From assembly GCA_023417475.1 (NCBI GenBank), contig JAEZFP010000059.1:62001-126000 (forward strand): 64,000 nt of DNA, given 5' to 3'. Below are positions 52,167 through 60,432 of this stretch, in pieces (position 1 is the first letter of the stretch; each line of letters opens with the position of its first letter). Position numbers and translations under genes: made by a program. The notes under the pieces were generated by a model. The model was given only the letters and a program-made list of their open reading frames with translations. It searched no databases and had not been told where the DNA came from. The stretch comes from Bacillota bacterium. GTDB lineage: Bacteria; Bacillota; UBA4882; UBA8346.

Positions 52167-52397
52167 GATCCTAAAGCACTTTGGCGCGTTCCAAAACGGC
52201 TCCGGCACGATCCAAAATCATTGGGGGATGTGCCAAAACGATTTTGGCGCGTTCCAAAACGACTCCGGCATGATCCAAAATCATTGGGGGATGTGTCAAA
52301 ACGATTTTGGCATGTTTCAAAATAACTTTGGCATGATCCAAAATTATTCGGGGTTGCGCCAATGCGATTTTGGCACGAATCAAAACGACTCCAGCCC
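52167..52397. repeat. Array B: eleven tandem 21-bp repeats with CCAAAA core
   Basis: Eleven consecutive 21-bp units follow G-N-T-C-C-A-A-A-A and then a variable part. One frame (ATG at 52165) reads as eleven heptads of the type x-x-Gln-Asn-x-x-Gly (e.g. AFQNDSG, MIQNHWG, MCQNDFG), but there is no ribosome site and the downstream part is not protein-like; frame 2 and the minus strand are also open. It lies in the 3' region of the cassette before its terminator. The same 21-bp period and core recur at 28961-29128. Confidence 0.85.
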
Positions 52398-52503
52398 TTT
52401 GCGCTGGGTTCGCGGTCGATGGCTTGGCGATTTGAACTGCTGTCGGGACGGTTGGGGGTCGGTTTCGCTCCGGGCGACCCGGCTTGCCATCATTGTAGAG
52501 TAC

Positions 52504-52534
52504 AAACTTCCGCTCAATCGGCGGAAGTTTTTTT
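52504..52534 (+). terminator. Terminator after the three-gene cassette and array B
   Basis: AAACTTCCGC pairs with GCGGAAGTTT around a 7-base loop, followed by seven Ts. Confidence 0.92.
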
Positions 52535-52616
52535 ATGGGTTGCGCTTTTTCGACCGGAGGATGTGGGTGAGGACGGGCGGAGCGGCCTTGCGCATGTAAA
52601 GTCGATGTAATATAAA

Positions 52617-52633
52617 TGTCATTAAATTTAACA
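52617..52633. promoter_or_regulatory. GlnR/TnrA-type box upstream of the nitrogenase operon
   Basis: TGTCATTAAATTTAACA fits TGTNA-N7-TNACA. It ends 10 bases before the -35. Position and pattern match the box before the molybdate operon. Confidence 0.7.
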
Positions 52634-52643
52634 TTTAAGACCG

Positions 52644-52672
52644 TTGACTTTCTCAAAAGCATCCACTATAAT
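52644..52672 (+). promoter_or_regulatory. Promoter of the iron-only nitrogenase operon
   Basis: TTGACT (52644-52649), a 17-base spacer, TATAAT (52667-52672). It is a sigma-A promoter; I see no sigma-54 (-24/-12) element. The predicted start is near 52679, and bases 52667-52715 contain no C. Confidence 0.85.
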
Positions 52673-52755
52673 TTGGATTAAATTAGTTTTAGTTAGTTTT
52701 TGTTTGTTTTAGTTACAATTAATTAGTTTTAGTTTGGACTAAAATGATTAAAACA

Positions 52756-52771
52756 TAACACATACATTACA
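52756..52771. promoter_or_regulatory. Direct repeat of half-sites in the nitrogenase leader
   Basis: TAACA-CATACA-TTACA: two TNACA half-sites with 11-bp spacing, about +78 to +93, preceded by AAAACA. The molybdate leader has the same arrangement at 40851-40866. Confidence 0.55.
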
Positions 52772-52876
52772 TAAACGATCAAGCGACGCTTGAACGGTGG
52801 CTTGAGAAAGGTGGTGACGGGACTCCCGGTTGGCTACGACCCATAATCATTAAATCATTGGAGAGGAGAAACACAA

Positions 52877-53704
52877 ATGCCTAGAAAAATTGCGATTTAT
52901 GGAAAAGGTGGCATCGGTAAATCCACCACCCAACAAAATACCGCGGCGGCCATGGCCCATTTTTACGGGAAAAAGGTCTTCATTCACGGCTGCGACCCCA
53001 AAGCGGATTCGACCCGGTTGATCTTGGGGGGAATGAACCAGAAAACGCTAATGGATATGCTCCGGGAAGAGGGCGAAGAGAAGATTACCGTCGCCAAGGT
53101 GGTCAAAGACGGTTACGGTTCGATCCGTTGCGTCGAGTCGGGCGGTCCGGAGCCGGGCGTCGGTTGCGCCGGACGGGGCGTGATCACCGCCATCGACCTG
53201 ATGGAGAAGAACGGCGCCTATACCGACGACTTGGACTTTGTTTTCTTTGATGTGTTGGGCGACGTCGTTTGCGGCGGGTTCGCCATGCCGATCCGCGACG
53301 GAAAAGCCCAAGAGGTTTACATCGTCGCTTCCGGCGAGATGATGGCGATTTACGCGGCCAACAATATCTGCAAGGGTCTGCTCAAATACGCCAAACAAAG
53401 CGGCGTCCGGCTCGGCGGCGTCATTTGCAACAGTCGTAAAGTGGACCGTGAAGCGGAGTTCCTGGAAGAGTTCACCGCCGCCATCGGCACCAAAATGATC
53501 CACTTCGTGCCGCGTGACAATATCGTTCAAAAAGCCGAGTTCAACAAGAAAACCGTGGTCGATTACGACGCCGGATGCAACCAAGCCAAGGAATACGGCG
53601 AATTGGCCCGCAAGATCATTGAAAACAAAGACTTTGTCATTCCCCAACCAATGAAAATGGATGACCTGGAAGCCATGGTGGTCAAGTACGGAATTGCCGA
53701 TTAA
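52877..53704 (+). CDS. anfH: Nitrogenase iron protein (dinitrogenase reductase)
   Basis: Homodimeric ATP-dependent electron donor of nitrogenase. P-loop GKGGIGKST (residues 9-17), cluster ligands Cys97 and Cys132, and Arg100, the residue that is ADP-ribosylated in some species (GCAGRG), are all present. It is 275 residues behind GGAGAGGAG. Sequence alone hardly separates NifH from AnfH; the neighbouring anfD, anfG and anfK make it the iron-only type. It is first in a ten-gene operon. Confidence 0.97.
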   Translation: MPRKIAIYGKGGIGKSTTQQNTAAAMAHFYGKKVFIHGCDPKADSTRLILGGMNQKTLMDMLREEGEEKITVAKVVKDGYGSIRCVESGGPEPGVGCAGRGVITAIDLMEKNGAYTDDLDFVFFDVLGDVVCGGFAMPIRDGKAQEVYIVASGEMMAIYAANNICKGLLKYAKQSGVRLGGVICNSRKVDREAEFLEEFTAAIGTKMIHFVPRDNIVQKAEFNKKTVVDYDAGCNQAKEYGELARKIIENKDFVIPQPMKMDDLEAMVVKYGIAD

Positions 53705-53752
53705 CCGTAACCCAGACGTTGCGGCGCGGTGAAATAAAGGAGGCGCGAATCC

Positions 53753-55327
53753 ATGCCATATCATTTGTTTAAATGCAGCGAATGCATTCCGGAGCGGAAA
53801 AAGCACGCGGTGATCAAAGGACCCGGCGAAACGTTGGCCGACGCCTTGCCGGCCGGATATCTCAATACGATTCCGGGGTCCATCTCCGAACGGGGTTGCG
53901 CTTACTGCGGCGCGAAACACGTTATCGGCACCCCGATGAAGGATGTCATTCATCTCAGTCACGGGCCGGTCGGGTGTACTTACGACACCTGGCAGACCAA
54001 ACGTTACATCAGCGATAACGATAATTTTCAATTGAAATATACCTACGCCACGGATATGAAGGAGAAACATATTGTCTTCGGCGCCGAAAAACTGCTGAAG
54101 CAAAATATGCTCGAAGCCTTCAAGGCGTTTCCCAAAATCAAACGGATGACCATCTATCAGACCTGCGCTTCGGCGCTGATCGGCGACGACATCAACGCGG
54201 TGGCCGACGAAGTGATGGAAGAACTGCCCGATGTCGACATCTTTGTCTGCAACTCCCCCGGCTTTGGCGGACCGAGCCAGTCCGGCGGGCATCACAAGAT
54301 CAATATCGCCTGGATCGAAAAGAAGGTCGGAACGTTTGAACCGAAGCTCACCAGCGATTATGTGATCAACTATGTCGGCGAATACAACATCCAGGGCGAC
54401 CAGGAAGTGATGCTGGATTACTTCAAACGTATGGGCATCCAGGTTTTGTCGTCCTTCACCGGCAACGGATCCTACGACGACTTGCGCGGGATGCACCTGG
54501 CCCACTTAAACGTCTTGGAATGCGCCCGTTCGGCGGAGTACATCTGTAACGAACTGCGGAAACGGTACGGCATTCCCCGGCTGGATATCGACGGCTTTGG
54601 GTTTGAGCCGCTGGCGGCTTCGTTGCGCAAGGTGGGGATGTTCTTTGGGATCGAGGACCGGGCTAAGGCGATCATTGCGGAGGATACCGCCCGTTGGCGC
54701 CCGGAGCTTGACTGGTACAAAGAACGGTTGCGCGGCAAGAAAGTCTGCCTCTGGCCGGGCGGTTCCAAACTGTGGCACTGGGCCAATGTCATCCACGAAG
54801 AGATGGGCGTCGACGTAGTTTCGGTCTACACTAAGTTCGGTCATCAGGGCGATATGGAGAAGGGCATTTCCCGGTGCGAGGAAGGCGCTTTGGCCATCGA
54901 CGATCCCAACGAGTTGGAAGGGTTGGAAGCCATGGAAATGTTGCAGCCCGACATCATCTTCACCGGCAAACGCCCCGGCGAGGTCGCCAAAAAAATCCGG
55001 GTGCCCTATCTTAACGCCCACGCCTATCACAACGGTCCCTGGAAAGGGTTCGAGGGTTGGGTCCGTTTTGCCCGGGATATCTACAACGGGATCTATTCGC
55101 CCATTCACCAGCTGTCGCTGTTGGATATCAGCCAAGACGCGATCCCGACCGACCGGGGCTTTGTGACCCAACGGATGCTCTCCGACGTCAACTTACCTCC
55201 CGAAGTAATCGCTTCGAAGGAGTTGCGCGAGTATACGGGCGAATACGACCTGGTCGCCGGATTGCGGCGCAAGACTTATCCCGAATTTCCCCCGGCCCAG
55301 CCGTCGACGGCGCCGGCCGCGGTGTGA
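53753..55327 (+). CDS. anfD: Iron-only nitrogenase alpha subunit
   Basis: Catalytic subunit that carries the FeFe cofactor and reduces N2. P-cluster ligands Cys49 (ERGCAYCGAKH), Cys75 (GPVGCTYDTW) and Cys138 (YQTCASALIGDD) are seen; the cofactor Cys lies in NVLECARSAEY near residue 257, and the cofactor histidine in LNAHAYHNGPWKGFEGW. The N-terminus MPYHLFKCSECIPERKKHAV is AnfD-like rather than NifD- or VnfD-like. It is 524 residues. Next to anfG, which NifDK systems lack, the assignment is firm. Confidence 0.97.
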   Translation: MPYHLFKCSECIPERKKHAVIKGPGETLADALPAGYLNTIPGSISERGCAYCGAKHVIGTPMKDVIHLSHGPVGCTYDTWQTKRYISDNDNFQLKYTYATDMKEKHIVFGAEKLLKQNMLEAFKAFPKIKRMTIYQTCASALIGDDINAVADEVMEELPDVDIFVCNSPGFGGPSQSGGHHKINIAWIEKKVGTFEPKLTSDYVINYVGEYNIQGDQEVMLDYFKRMGIQVLSSFTGNGSYDDLRGMHLAHLNVLECARSAEYICNELRKRYGIPRLDIDGFGFEPLAASLRKVGMFFGIEDRAKAIIAEDTARWRPELDWYKERLRGKKVCLWPGGSKLWHWANVIHEEMGVDVVSVYTKFGHQGDMEKGISRCEEGALAIDDPNELEGLEAMEMLQPDIIFTGKRPGEVAKKIRVPYLNAHAYHNGPWKGFEGWVRFARDIYNGIYSPIHQLSLLDISQDAIPTDRGFVTQRMLSDVNLPPEVIASKELREYTGEYDLVAGLRRKTYPEFPPAQPSTAPAAV

Positions 55328-55344
55328 CGGAGGTGACGACAACA

Positions 55345-55695
55345 ATGGATGATGTAATGAAAGACCGAATCGAACAGTTGGTTGACTATATCATGAAGAA
55401 ATGTCTGTGGCAGTTTCATTCCCGTGTTTGGGACCGCCAGAAGCAAAACGAGGGAATTCTCACCAAAACCATGCAGCTTTTATGCGACGAACCGGTGGAA
55501 ACCGGCACCCCCGCCGACCGCTGTTATTGGGTCGACGCGGTTTGTCTGGCCGAAGCCTTTAAAAGCCGTTATCCCTGGCTGAATACCATGGATCAGGCGG
55601 AGCTCAAACTGCTGATGCAAGGGCTCAAGGATCGGATGGATTATTTAACAATTACCGGGTCGCTGAATCTGGAGCTAACCGACCCGCTCTATTAG
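55345..55695 (+). CDS. anfG: Iron-only nitrogenase delta subunit
   Basis: The small subunit found only in alternative nitrogenases. KCLWQFHSRVWDRQKQN, DRCYWVDAVCLAEAF and LKDRMDYLTITGSLN are typical of AnfG/VnfG. It is 116 residues from ATG 55345, between anfD and anfK, the standard order. A GTG at 55333 would add four residues. Its presence separates this system from Mo-nitrogenase. Confidence 0.96.
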   Translation: MDDVMKDRIEQLVDYIMKKCLWQFHSRVWDRQKQNEGILTKTMQLLCDEPVETGTPADRCYWVDAVCLAEAFKSRYPWLNTMDQAELKLLMQGLKDRMDYLTITGSLNLELTDPLY

Positions 55696-55710
55696 AAAGG
55701 AATGATAACG

Positions 55711-57099
55711 ATGTCTTGCGAACTGAAACCCAAAGAGCGCGCCGGCGTAATCAACCCCATCTTCACCTGTCAGCCCTGCGGCGCCCAATATGCCAGCATC
55801 GGCATTACGGACTGCATCGGGATCGTCCACGGCGGCCAGGGTTGCGTAATGTTTGTCCGTTTGCTCTTCTCTCAGCATTTCAAGGAGAGTTTCGAATTGG
55901 CCTCGTCCTCGTTGCATGAGGACGGCGCGGTCTTCGGCGCGCTCAACCGGGTCGAGGAAGCGGTCGATGTGTTGTTGATGCGCTATCCCGACGTGAAAGT
56001 AGTGCCGATCATCACCACCTGTTCGACCGAGGTCATCGGGGACGATGTCGACGGCGTGGTCAAAAAGCTCAATGAAGGATTACTGCAAGAAAAATACGCC
56101 GGCCGCGAAGTTCATTTGATTCCGATCCATTCGCCGAGCTTCAAAGGCAGTATGATTAGCGGCTACGATGTGGCGGTTAACGACTTTGTCAGTTATTTCG
56201 CCAAAAAAGATCAGCCCAACGGCAAACTCAACCTGATCACCGGCTGGGTCAATCCCGCCGATGTCACCGCATTGAAACATTTGCTCCACGAAATGCAAGT
56301 GGACGCGACCGTGTTGTTTGAGATCGAGAGTTTCGACGCGCCGTTGATGCCGTACGGCAACTTTGTCGCCCACGGTAAAACCACCATCGCCGACTTGGCT
56401 TCCACGGCCAACGCCGTCGGCACCATCGCTCTGAACCGCTACGAAGGAGCCGCCGCCGCCCGTTACCTGGAGAGCGAATTCGACGTTCCGGCCGTCATCG
56501 GGCCGACGCCGATCGGCATCCGCAATACCGACACGTTTTTGCAGAACGTGAAGAATCTGACCGGCAAAGCGATTCCCCAATCACTGGTTTGGGAACGGGG
56601 CGTCGCTATCGACGCGTTAACCGACCTGACCCACATGTTTCTGGCGGATAAGCGAGTCGCCATTTACGGTAATCCCGACCTGGTGCTCGGTTTAGCCCAA
56701 TTCTGCCTTGACCTGGAGATGCGGCCGGTCCTGCTGCTGCTGGGCGATGACAACTCGAGTTACCCCGAAGACCCGCGCATCAAGGAACTTCAAGCTAACG
56801 TCGACTTTGACATGGAGATTATCATGAACGCCGATTTGTGGGATTTGGAAAACCGGATTCAAAACGAAGGGTTGAAACTTGATTTGATCCTCGGTCATTC
56901 CAAAGGGCGGTTTATCTCCATTGATCACAATGTGCCGATGCTGCGGGTCGGGTTCCCGGTATACGACCGGTCCGGCCCTTACCGTCACCCGGTTCTCGGG
57001 TACGCCGGCGCGATCTGGTTGGCCGAATCGATGGCCAATACCCTGTTCACCGATATGGAGTATAAAAAGACGCGCGAGTGGATTTTGAACGTTTGGTAA
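55711..57099 (+). CDS. anfK: Iron-only nitrogenase beta subunit
   Basis: Beta subunit that shares the P-cluster. MSCELKPKERAGVINPIFTC, IVHGGQGCVMFVRLLFSQHFKE and TTCSTEVIGDDVDGV contain the P-cluster cysteines; the protein ends ILNVW, as AnfK does. It is 462 residues from ATG 55711, 9 bases after AAAGGA. It is followed by a HEPN-like gene rather than by nifE or nifN. Confidence 0.97.
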   Translation: MSCELKPKERAGVINPIFTCQPCGAQYASIGITDCIGIVHGGQGCVMFVRLLFSQHFKESFELASSSLHEDGAVFGALNRVEEAVDVLLMRYPDVKVVPIITTCSTEVIGDDVDGVVKKLNEGLLQEKYAGREVHLIPIHSPSFKGSMISGYDVAVNDFVSYFAKKDQPNGKLNLITGWVNPADVTALKHLLHEMQVDATVLFEIESFDAPLMPYGNFVAHGKTTIADLASTANAVGTIALNRYEGAAAARYLESEFDVPAVIGPTPIGIRNTDTFLQNVKNLTGKAIPQSLVWERGVAIDALTDLTHMFLADKRVAIYGNPDLVLGLAQFCLDLEMRPVLLLLGDDNSSYPEDPRIKELQANVDFDMEIIMNADLWDLENRIQNEGLKLDLILGHSKGRFISIDHNVPMLRVGFPVYDRSGPYRHPVLGYAGAIWLAESMANTLFTDMEYKKTREWILNVW

Positions 57100-57141
57100 A
57101 ACGGTTTTTGGCAAGACGCGGCGCGTGAGGAGGTTGAGATC

Positions 57142-57588
57142 ATGTTGGGTTTTTTTAACGTGAGGGACGAGAGCGTCATCGTAGACTTTGAAGACGATTA
57201 CCGGGACGCCAAGGCGTATCACCGGCGGGCGGAACAGTTTCTTCAGGAAGGGCAACATCCGAGCGTGGTGTTTAATGTGGCGGCGGTCGCACTGGAACGG
57301 TATTTGGTCGCCTTGTGCGAGTTGCACGGCGTTGCGCCCGGCAATCACAATTACACCTGCCTGATGGACGCGGTGGAAGAATTGGTGAACGTCCCGCCCG
57401 AACTGAATCAGGCGATCCGTTCGCTGGACCGGATTTTCGGCATTTGTTCCTTGGACGACTATTACCACGGGACTCCCGAATCGGACGATACTACCCGAGT
57501 GCTGACGATGTGCGCCCAGGCGCAGAACTTGTTCGAACCGCGGAAAATCGCCGAGGTGCGCGCCGCGTTGACCCAATATGCGATCTGA
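57142..57588 (+). CDS. HEPN-like helical protein in the anf operon
   Basis: A 148-residue all-helical acidic protein. RDAKAYHRRAEQFLQEGQHPSVVFNVAAVALERYLVALCELHG and NHNYTCLMDAVEELV resemble HEPN-domain proteins, with an R...H pattern. It is not an AnfO that I recognise. The start follows GAGGAGG, and it lies between anfK and nifI1, so it is probably co-transcribed. The role could be regulation or assembly of nitrogenase; this is open. Confidence 0.65.
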   Translation: MLGFFNVRDESVIVDFEDDYRDAKAYHRRAEQFLQEGQHPSVVFNVAAVALERYLVALCELHGVAPGNHNYTCLMDAVEELVNVPPELNQAIRSLDRIFGICSLDDYYHGTPESDDTTRVLTMCAQAQNLFEPRKIAEVRAALTQYAI

Positions 57589-57665
57589 TCGTCCCGGTGT
57601 CGCGTTGCCGACCGCTGTGGGTTGGGGACGACCGGGATTTAAATGGAATCGAAGGAGGAATTGAC

Positions 57666-57992
57666 ATGATTATGATTCGGGCGATCATTCGGCCGGAAAA
57701 AGCTCCCGAAGTACTGGCGGATTTAGCCGAGGCTGGTTTCCCGGCGGTAACCAAGATCGACGTGGTTGGCCGCGGGAAACAAAAAGGGGTGCGGGTGGGC
57801 GACGTCTACTACGACGAGCTGCCCAAAGAGATGTTGTTGTTGATTGTCAACGACGACGCGAAGCAACAAGTGATTGATTTGATTATGAAAACCGCCAAAA
57901 CCGGACCGAACGGGGCGTTCGGCGATGGCAAGATCTTTGTCAGCCCGGTGGAGCAAGCCTATACCATCAGTACGCAAAGCAAAGGATTGTAA
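57666..57992 (+). CDS. nifI1: Nitrogen regulatory PII-like protein NifI1
   Basis: A PII family protein (108 residues) that inhibits nitrogenase when fixed nitrogen is plentiful. MIMIRAIIRPEKAPEVLADLAEAGFPAVTKIDVVGRGKQKG is the NifI1-type start, with a short T-loop and DGKIFVSPVEQAY. The ATG follows AAGGAGG. Together with NifI2 it forms a 2-oxoglutarate- and ATP-sensing complex. It lies after anfK rather than between H and D, its usual place in archaeal and clostridial nif operons. Confidence 0.93.
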   Translation: MIMIRAIIRPEKAPEVLADLAEAGFPAVTKIDVVGRGKQKGVRVGDVYYDELPKEMLLLIVNDDAKQQVIDLIMKTAKTGPNGAFGDGKIFVSPVEQAYTISTQSKGL

Positions 57993-58007
57993 AAAGGGGG
58001 AAGTCAG

Positions 58008-58391
58008 ATGAAAGAGGTCATGGCATTTGTCCGGATGAACAGGGTTAATCAAACCAAGAAAGCCCTTCTGGCGGCCGGATTCCCTTCGATGACCTGCCGT
58101 AAGGTATTGGGCAGAGGCCGCAAAAAGGTGGACTTCGTGCTCACCCAAACTTCGCCGCAACAAGCGGCGAAGGAGACGCCGGGATTGGCGGAAACCCTTT
58201 CGGAAGAACACCGCTTGGTTCCCAAACGGTTTATCACTTTAATTGTCCAGGACGATGAGGTCGACAAAGCGGTGGCCGCCATTATGGAAGCCAACTCGAC
58301 CGGTAATCCCGGCGACGGCAAGATCTTTATCCTACCGATTTTGGACGTTTACCGGGTGCGCACCGCCGAGACCGGCCCCGCCGCAGTGTAA
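58008..58391 (+). CDS. nifI2: Nitrogen regulatory PII-like protein NifI2
   Basis: The second PII-type partner of the NifI1/NifI2 switch, 127 residues. MKEVMAFVRMNRVNQTKKALLAAGFPSMTCRKVLGRGRKKV, a long variable T-loop and NPGDGKIFILPILDVYRVRTAE are seen. It is directly downstream of nifI1 with AAAAGGGGG as ribosome site. Confidence 0.93.
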   Translation: MKEVMAFVRMNRVNQTKKALLAAGFPSMTCRKVLGRGRKKVDFVLTQTSPQQAAKETPGLAETLSEEHRLVPKRFITLIVQDDEVDKAVAAIMEANSTGNPGDGKIFILPILDVYRVRTAETGPAAV

Positions 58392-58410
58392 AATGCAAAG
58401 GGTGATCTAC

Positions 58411-59325
58411 ATGGAATCGGATAATCGGAGCCGGCGACAGTTGGCCGTTCCGGAAAAATTGCGGCGGCAAACGGAACGCCACCCCTGTTACGCCCCGGCG
58501 GCGCAACACCGGTACGCGCGGTTACATTTGGCGGTGGCGCCGCACTGCAACATCCGCTGCAATTATTGTAACCGTAAGTTTGATTGCGTCAATGAAAGCC
58601 GGCCCGGCGTCGCCAGCGCCGTGTTAACTCCGGAGCAGGCGTTGGAGCATTTTATGCGGGTCCGGCGGGAAATTACCGATTTGAGTGTGGTCGGTATCGC
58701 CGGTCCCGGCGACGCGCTGGCCAATTGGGAAGCGGTGCGGCAGACGCTGACGCTTGTTCGGGAACAGGATCCCGATGTGATCTTTTGTCTTTCAACCAAT
58801 GGGCTTATGTTGCCGCAGTACGGTCCCGAACTGATAGAATTGGGCATTCGCCATGTCACTGTCACCGTCAATTGTCTCGACCCGGCCGTGGGAGCGCAAA
58901 TCTATCACCATGTGAGTTGGGGCGGAACTTGCCATACCGGCGCCGCCGGAGCCCAAATCCTGATCGACAATCAAATGGCCGGAATCGGTTTTTTGGCGGA
59001 ACAGGGCGTTTTGGTCAAAGTCAATCTCGTCATGATCAACGGTCTGAATGACCGGCAGATTCCAGTCGTGGTGCGCCAAGTAAAACAATTGGGAGCCTCG
59101 CTCGCCAACATCATGCCGTTATTGCCGGTGACAGGCAGCGCTTTCGCGGCTCGGCCGGCGCCCGCTCCCGAAGAAGTCCAGGCGTTGCGGGCGCTCTGTC
59201 AAACGGAGTTGCCGCAAATGACCCATTGCCGTCAGTGTCGCGCCGACGCCGTCGGGTTACTTGGGAACGATCAGTCCGCCCGTTTTTGTCCCGGTCATGC
59301 CGGTCGACGACGTGACGGGGCTTGA
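58411..59325 (+). CDS. nifB: Nitrogenase cofactor biosynthesis protein NifB
   Basis: A radical-SAM enzyme that makes the NifB cofactor, the precursor of all nitrogenase cofactors. The radical-SAM site is C-x3-C-x2-C in HCNIRCNYCNRKFDC; GIAGPGDALAN, VTVNCLDPAVGAQIY and VKVNLVMINGLND follow, with CxxC near the C-terminus. It is 304 residues, without the NifX-like tail seen in longer NifB. ATG 58411 is 7-8 bases after AGGGTG. Essential for the iron-only enzyme. Confidence 0.95.
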   Translation: MESDNRSRRQLAVPEKLRRQTERHPCYAPAAQHRYARLHLAVAPHCNIRCNYCNRKFDCVNESRPGVASAVLTPEQALEHFMRVRREITDLSVVGIAGPGDALANWEAVRQTLTLVREQDPDVIFCLSTNGLMLPQYGPELIELGIRHVTVTVNCLDPAVGAQIYHHVSWGGTCHTGAAGAQILIDNQMAGIGFLAEQGVLVKVNLVMINGLNDRQIPVVVRQVKQLGASLANIMPLLPVTGSAFAARPAPAPEEVQALRALCQTELPQMTHCRQCRADAVGLLGNDQSARFCPGHAGRRRDGA

Positions 59326-59382
59326 CAACTGGGGCCAATTCGGGACGGTTAGATCAAGATCAGGATAAAGGGGGCGATAGGG

Positions 59383-60429
59383 ATGCGGCCGAAGCTTACA
59401 TTTGTCGATCAAACCCTTGGTGTTGCCGCAACCAGTGGGTGCGGCGCGTTGGACACCACCACGCGGTGTTTGGGGAAAATTAGTGAAACAGTTCCGTTGT
59501 TACTCGATCTGCCGTTGGCGCTATTGGCAGACGGAGCGGTCCGTAGCGAACTAAGCCGCAATGAATTGCGGGCGGAACTTCCGATCGATCCGGAAGCTTT
59601 GGAGCAGGCGGCCGCTTGGGGCTGCGGACGGGTTATGATCAAACCCGGGCTGCGCGACGGCGCCGTCATGCCGCTGCTTCAGGAGTTTTTGACCACCGCC
59701 GCCGCCATGGGCTTGCGGGTGACGGTTTATGGAGGGGAGCTGGGTTCCCAGCCCCGGGAAAGTCTCGACCGGCTTAAATCGTTGGGGTGTTTTCCCGCCG
59801 TAACCGGGTTTATCGTCGACGATCCCGGCAGCCGGCTGGATCCGTTCGCCGTGCGGCGGATCATCACCGAAATGCGGGCTTTTTTCCAGGGAGAGCTCGA
59901 GTTTTGGGGACGGAACCGGTTGGGTTTGGCCACCGCCAACGCGATGGCCGCCGCCGGGGCCGGTGCGACGAAGCTTGCGACGGCGGTCGGGGGCGTGGGG
60001 CAATTTCCCGCTTTGGAAGAGGTGCTGTTGGGTTTGGGTCAACTGTTGCGTTGGGCGTTGCCGGTTCCGCCCGCTTTGGCGCAGGACTGTCATGCGGTGT
60101 TGGAAAGCATCGCTCAGACCCCGGCTCCGACTAAAGCGATCATTGGTGCGGATATCTTCGCGCACGAATCGGGCATTCATGTCGACGGCGTTATCAAAAG
60201 AAGTGAACTGTACGAACCGTTTCCACCGGAAACAGTGGGGTTGGAGCGGAAAATCGTCATTGGCAAACATTCGGGCACCGCGGCTTTGGAGCTGAAACTG
60301 CGGGCGTTGCGGATTCCGGTGGAACCGGAGCAGTTGCCGCACATTCTGGAAGGCGTGCGGCGGCTGGCGATCGTGCAGAAAGCGCCGGTCATCGATGAAC
60401 AATTGCGGGAACTGGCGAGAGGGGTTTGA
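59383..60429 (+). CDS. nifV: Homocitrate synthase omega subunit (NifV-omega)
   Basis: C-terminal half-type subunit of a split homocitrate synthase. It begins with a TIM-barrel-like part (FVDQTLGVAATSGCGALDTTTRC) lacking the catalytic DTTLRDGEQ and ends with AHESGIHVDG, KHSGTAALE and QLPHILEGVRRL-like sequences. Together with the alpha subunit downstream it is the NifV-omega/NifV-alpha pair known from clostridia. Homocitrate is a ligand of the FeFe cofactor. Confidence 0.88.
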   Translation: MRPKLTFVDQTLGVAATSGCGALDTTTRCLGKISETVPLLLDLPLALLADGAVRSELSRNELRAELPIDPEALEQAAAWGCGRVMIKPGLRDGAVMPLLQEFLTTAAAMGLRVTVYGGELGSQPRESLDRLKSLGCFPAVTGFIVDDPGSRLDPFAVRRIITEMRAFFQGELEFWGRNRLGLATANAMAAAGAGATKLATAVGGVGQFPALEEVLLGLGQLLRWALPVPPALAQDCHAVLESIAQTPAPTKAIIGADIFAHESGIHVDGVIKRSELYEPFPPETVGLERKIVIGKHSGTAALELKLRALRIPVEPEQLPHILEGVRRLAIVQKAPVIDEQLRELARGV

Positions 60430-60432
60430 ACG

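Noticed and set aside
52167..52397. CRISPR array at array B
   Set aside because: Same reasons: contiguous degenerate 21-bp units, no conserved long repeat, no cas genes.
52165..52599. Open frame of 144 codons covering array B, as a real protein
   Set aside because: No ribosome site, an un-protein-like C-terminal half that runs through a terminator, and other frames open as well; the repeat itself keeps frames open because its 21-bp unit is a multiple of three.
53048..54505. Long minus-strand frame of 485 codons opposite anfH and anfD
   Set aside because: It is the antisense shadow of strongly conserved nitrogenase genes with high GC at third positions; no ribosome site or recognisable domain.
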